Origin: Paracoccaceae bacterium
Lineage (GTDB): Bacteria; Pseudomonadota; Alphaproteobacteria; Rhodobacterales; Rhodobacteraceae
Direction: 5' to 3'
DNA length: 7,525 nt
Assembly: GCA_029881635.1 (NCBI GenBank)
Contig: JAOUMG010000081.1
Coordinates: 1-7,525 of the forward strand
The notes below the pieces were generated by a model. The model did not search any database, was not told the DNA's origin, and saw nothing but the letters and a program-made list of their open reading frames with translations. The position numbers were made by a program, and so were the translations under genes. Below, one piece after another: positions 5,986 to 7,525 of this stretch (position 1 is its first letter; every line of letters starts with the position of its first letter).

Positions 5986-6978
5986 TTAAGGCGCGTGGTT
6001 GGCCAGAAGGCTGCGGATGCTGCCAGCCAGATCGGCGCCACAGGCGTTGTCTGCCTCAGCATCCCATTGTGATCTGACGCTGGCGATCAGGCTGGCGCGC
6101 TGTTCTGCCGGGATCGACACGGCAGCACCGCCGCCCTGCATCACCGCGTTGCCGACCTGCTGATCAACCCAACCCTCATAAAGCGGCTGCAACCAGGTTT
6201 CGGTTTCACTCGCCGCTGCAGTCAGGGCCGCCTGTTCGTCCGCACTAAGCGCGTCGAACTTGTCCTTGTTCATCATGTATTGGATGTTGCCGTAAAAGAG
6301 ATTGGCATTGACCATGTAGGGCATGACCGTCCAAAGCTTCCACGAGCTATAGGTCGCAACACCCATGTTGATACCGTCAACAACGCCGCGCTCTGCCGAT
6401 TGGAACACTTCCTTTGGCGCCACGAACACCGGCTCTCCGCCCCAGGTTTCGATCATCAGGCTGACCAGCGGCCCGATGGAGCGTACGAGTTTGCCGTCCA
6501 GCTTGCCGAGATCGGCAATCGGTTCTTCAAACCACCATTCCTGATCGTAGGTATAGTTGGAGTTGATCAGCGGCACGAGCCCGGCATTGGCAGCCTCGGC
6601 CCGGATCAGTTCGGCATAGGCTGCATCCAGTTCGATCTGCTTTTCAAGGTTGATCTCGGCCGGGTAAAGCGAGGTGACGGCATAGCAAGGCAGCCGGTTG
6701 TCCGCATTGATCCAGCTGATGTCGGACACTCCGCCCTGAACCGAATCCACGCCTTCCGACCAGCCGTGCAGCGTGCCGGACGGGAAAATTTCGACCTTGA
6801 CGCTGCCACCGGTTTTTTCGCCAACGAGATCAGCAAAATGCTGAAACCCCTGATAGCGGATATCGGCCTCATTTACGTAGGTCGACAGTCGCAAAGTGGT
6901 TTGCGCTTGTGCGATACCCGCCGTCGCCGCGAGTGCTAACGCTGCTGCAGCCGCTGTGTAATTCCATGATTTCTTCAT
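5986..6978 (-). CDS. dctP: TRAP transporter periplasmic substrate-binding protein (DctP family)
   Basis: This 330-residue periplasmic protein captures the solute and delivers it to DctQM. The N-terminus is a clear Sec signal: MKK, a hydrophobic alanine/leucine run, and AQA before a probable cleavage between A25 and Q26. Mature-domain features of the family are visible. SGTLHG is near 67-72. KLVRS contains R166, at the position of the family's carboxylate-binding arginine, and is followed by ETWGGEPVFVAPKEVFQSAE and GVVDGINMG (about 199-206). C98 and C313 are the only mature cysteines and could form a disulfide. The frame is open back to 7062, but the ATG at 6978 is chosen because it begins the signal peptide and has AGGGAG six bases upstream. 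It is the first gene of the transporter-hydrolase operon, divergent from lysR. The retained arginine suggests an organic acid ligand, but the ligand is not identified. Confidence 0.95.
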   Translation of the reverse strand: MKKSWNYTAAAAALALAATAGIAQAQTTLRLSTYVNEADIRYQGFQHFADLVGEKTGGSVKVEIFPSGTLHGWSEGVDSVQGGVSDISWINADNRLPCYAVTSLYPAEINLEKQIELDAAYAELIRAEAANAGLVPLINSNYTYDQEWWFEEPIADLGKLDGKLVRSIGPLVSLMIETWGGEPVFVAPKEVFQSAERGVVDGINMGVATYSSWKLWTVMPYMVNANLFYGNIQYMMNKDKFDALSADEQAALTAAASETETWLQPLYEGWVDQQVGNAVMQGGGAAVSIPAEQRASLIASVRSQWDAEADNACGADLAGSIRSLLANHAP

Positions 6979-6984
6979 TATTGA

Positions 6985-6990
6985 CTCCCT
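6985..6990 (-). promoter_or_regulatory. Ribosome binding site that fixes the dctP start
   Basis: On the - strand AGGGAG lies six bases before the ATG at 6978. No comparable site precedes the more upstream in-frame start near 7062, and only the 6978 start puts the signal peptide at the N-terminus. Confidence 0.75.
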
Positions 6991-7131
6991 GTTTTCAAAG
7001 TAACGCCTGTCGATGTGTTGTCTCGTCAACCGCCGTGTTTCCAACCAGTTTCGGGCGGCCAAGAGAAAGGCATAATGACATGCTACCTATGTCCTGTCTG
7101 ACCAACCTGCCTGTCATGCTAAACCCGGCAA

Positions 7132-7151
7132 TTGAAATTGAGCCAATTCAA
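7132..7151. promoter_or_regulatory. Candidate LysR-type operator (imperfect dyad in the promoter)
   Basis: TTGAAATTG (7132-7140), AGC, then CAATTCAA (7144-7151) form an inverted repeat with one extra A in the left arm; its core AATTG-AGC-CAATT is perfect. It contains T-N11-A spacings (for example T7138 to A7150), the loose signature of LysR-family binding sites. It overlaps the lysR -35 element and spacer, fitting negative autoregulation. A third related half-site lies at 7229-7237. Confidence 0.45.
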
Positions 7152-7160
7152 ACATATCAT
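7132..7160 (+). promoter_or_regulatory. Sigma-70-like promoter for lysR
   Basis: TTGAAA at 7132-7137 (five of six consensus -35 bases) and TATCAT at 7155-7160 (five of six consensus -10 bases) are separated by exactly 17 bases. Transcription would begin near 7167, giving a leader of about 55 bases before the lysR ATG. The spacer contains the dyad AATTG-AGC-CAATT, so a bound regulator would cover the promoter. Confidence 0.6.
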
Positions 7161-7239
7161 TAATCCATACCGTTTTTGCATAGTACTTAAAAAACCGTAG
7201 CTTAAACGATTGGATATGCGCAATGGACTTGAATTGGCT
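7141..7239. repeat. 11-base inverted repeat spanning lysR promoter and coding start
   Basis: AGCCAATTCAA at 7141-7151 is the exact reverse complement of TTGAATTGGCT at 7229-7239; the arms are 77 bases apart. The left arm is part of the promoter dyad and the right arm covers codons 3-6 of lysR. Two spaced sites of this kind could support DNA looping by a tetrameric regulator, but the right arm is also constrained by its protein sequence (L-N-W-L), so coincidence is possible. Confidence 0.6.
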
Positions 7240-7525
7240 ACAGGACTTCGTCTGTCTGGGTCGGACACTCAACTTTACCCGCGCCGCCGAAGAGCGAAAT
7301 ATAACCCAACCCGCCTTCAGCCGAAGGATCAAGTCGCTGGAACTCTGGCTTGGCGTTCCGCTCATCAAACGCTCCAGCTATCCGGTGCAACTGTCCGATG
7401 CGGGCGTCCAGTTTTTGCCTATTGCGCGCGAAACCATCGTCAATCTGACCGATATCCGCCAAAGTATCCGCGCTGAGGAACGTGGCAGCACCGCTTTTCA
7501 GAAATTCGCCGTTCTGCACACCATC
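7223..7525 (+). CDS. LysR-family transcriptional regulator (N-terminal part, 3' truncated)
   Basis: The first 101 codons are present and the frame is open at the window end. The N-terminus is a typical LysR winged helix-turn-helix: MDLNWLQDFVCLG, then TLNFTRAAEERNITQPAFSRR with the recognition helix near residues 28-37, then SLELWLGVPLIKRSSYPVQLSDAG. The linker helix and the start of the effector domain follow (FQKFAVLHTI). The start is fixed because no other in-frame start codon lies between 7223 and the in-frame TAG at 7181-7183; the Shine-Dalgarno is weak (GGA at 7212-7214). Its divergent position next to dctP is the classic LysR arrangement, so it probably controls the TRAP-hydrolase operon and itself in response to the imported compound. 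The opening W-L-x-D-F and Q-P-A-F-S-R-R resemble the HypT-like branch, but with the sensor domain missing no effector can be proposed. Confidence 0.93.
   Translation, partial: MDLNWLQDFVCLGRTLNFTRAAEERNITQPAFSRRIKSLELWLGVPLIKRSSYPVQLSDAGVQFLPIARETIVNLTDIRQSIRAEERGSTAFQKFAVLHTI

Larger units (their letters stand above)
6979..7222. promoter_or_regulatory. Divergent control region between dctP operon and lysR
   Basis: This 244-base region is more AT-rich on its lysR side (about 7130-7222) than the flanking genes and carries the expected promoters of two divergent units. The lysR side has a good sigma-70-like promoter and dyads, listed separately. For the dctP direction I find no convincing -35/-10 pair; TTGGCT (7146-7141) with TTTAGC or TAGCAT some 17-19 bases on is the best weak candidate. 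If that is right, the dctP leader would be over 100 bases long. A CATGCTA direct repeat (7079-7085 and 7115-7121) and a weak CCGCC/GGCGG inverted repeat (7030-7034, 7054-7058) also occur here; their meaning is unknown. Confidence 0.7.

Noticed and set aside
6280..6939. + strand open frame (219 codons) opposite dctP
   Set aside because: It is an antisense shadow with no motif, while the - strand frame has a signal peptide and DctP features.
6979..7062. N-terminal extension of DctP by 28 residues to a start at 7062
   Set aside because: The extension is charged and unlike a signal peptide. The ATG at 6978 has a good ribosome binding site and begins a standard Sec signal.
7063..7222. Riboswitch or molybdenum-cofactor RNA motif in the long dctP leader
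   Set aside because: Only short, weak inverted repeats are present and no known conserved core could be recognised.
1..7525. CRISPR array, tRNA/rRNA gene, attachment site or insertion sequence
   Set aside because: No regularly spaced repeats, no cloverleaf or rRNA-like segment, and no transposase or terminal repeats were seen on either strand.

Overview
The window reads as accessory metabolic DNA from a GC-rich alphaproteobacterium, most likely a Rhodobacterales/roseobacter-type organism. This placement is an inference from codon use, the TRAP transporter style and gene resemblance; no phylogenetic marker is present. Nearly all of the 7.5 kb is coding, in two converging transcription units plus the start of a divergent regulator.

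Left half, + strand (1-3186): the last 45 codons of a probable LVIVD-repeat/beta-propeller-like protein run into an OsmC-family protein. This is followed by a [2Fe-2S] small subunit and a 705-residue molybdopterin-binding large subunit of the xanthine-dehydrogenase superfamily. The large subunit resembles the isoquinoline 1-oxidoreductase/nicotinate dehydrogenase subunit B type. All four genes are joined by 4-base stop/start overlaps (GTGA, TTGA, ATGA), so they probably form one translationally coupled unit. No FAD subunit, cytochrome or molybdenum-cofactor insertion factor is visible.

Middle (3187-3336): a 150-base spacer between converging genes, holding only weak hairpins.

Right half, - strand (reading 6978 to 3337): a tripartite TRAP transporter in the order dctP (periplasmic binding protein), dctQ (small permease), dctM (large permease), then an alpha/beta hydrolase. 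dctQ/dctM and dctM/hydrolase overlap by one base (TAATG, TGATG). dctP is separated from dctQM by 77 bases holding a strong GC-rich hairpin, a usual way of making more binding protein than permease.

Right end (6979-7525): a 244-base divergent control region and the first 101 codons of a LysR-type regulator on the + strand. A near-consensus + strand promoter (TTGAAA, 17 bases, TATCAT) is interleaved with TTGAATTG-like dyads, and one copy lies inside the lysR coding start. This suggests LysR-controlled and autoregulated expression.

Working model (inference): LysR senses an organic acid-like compound, the TRAP system imports it, the alpha/beta hydrolase opens an ester, lactone, amide or C-C bond, and the molybdenum hydroxylase oxidises the substrate or product. 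The OsmC protein would act as a dedicated accessory, for instance removing peroxide or handling a thiol or reactive product. The substrate cannot be read from the sequence.
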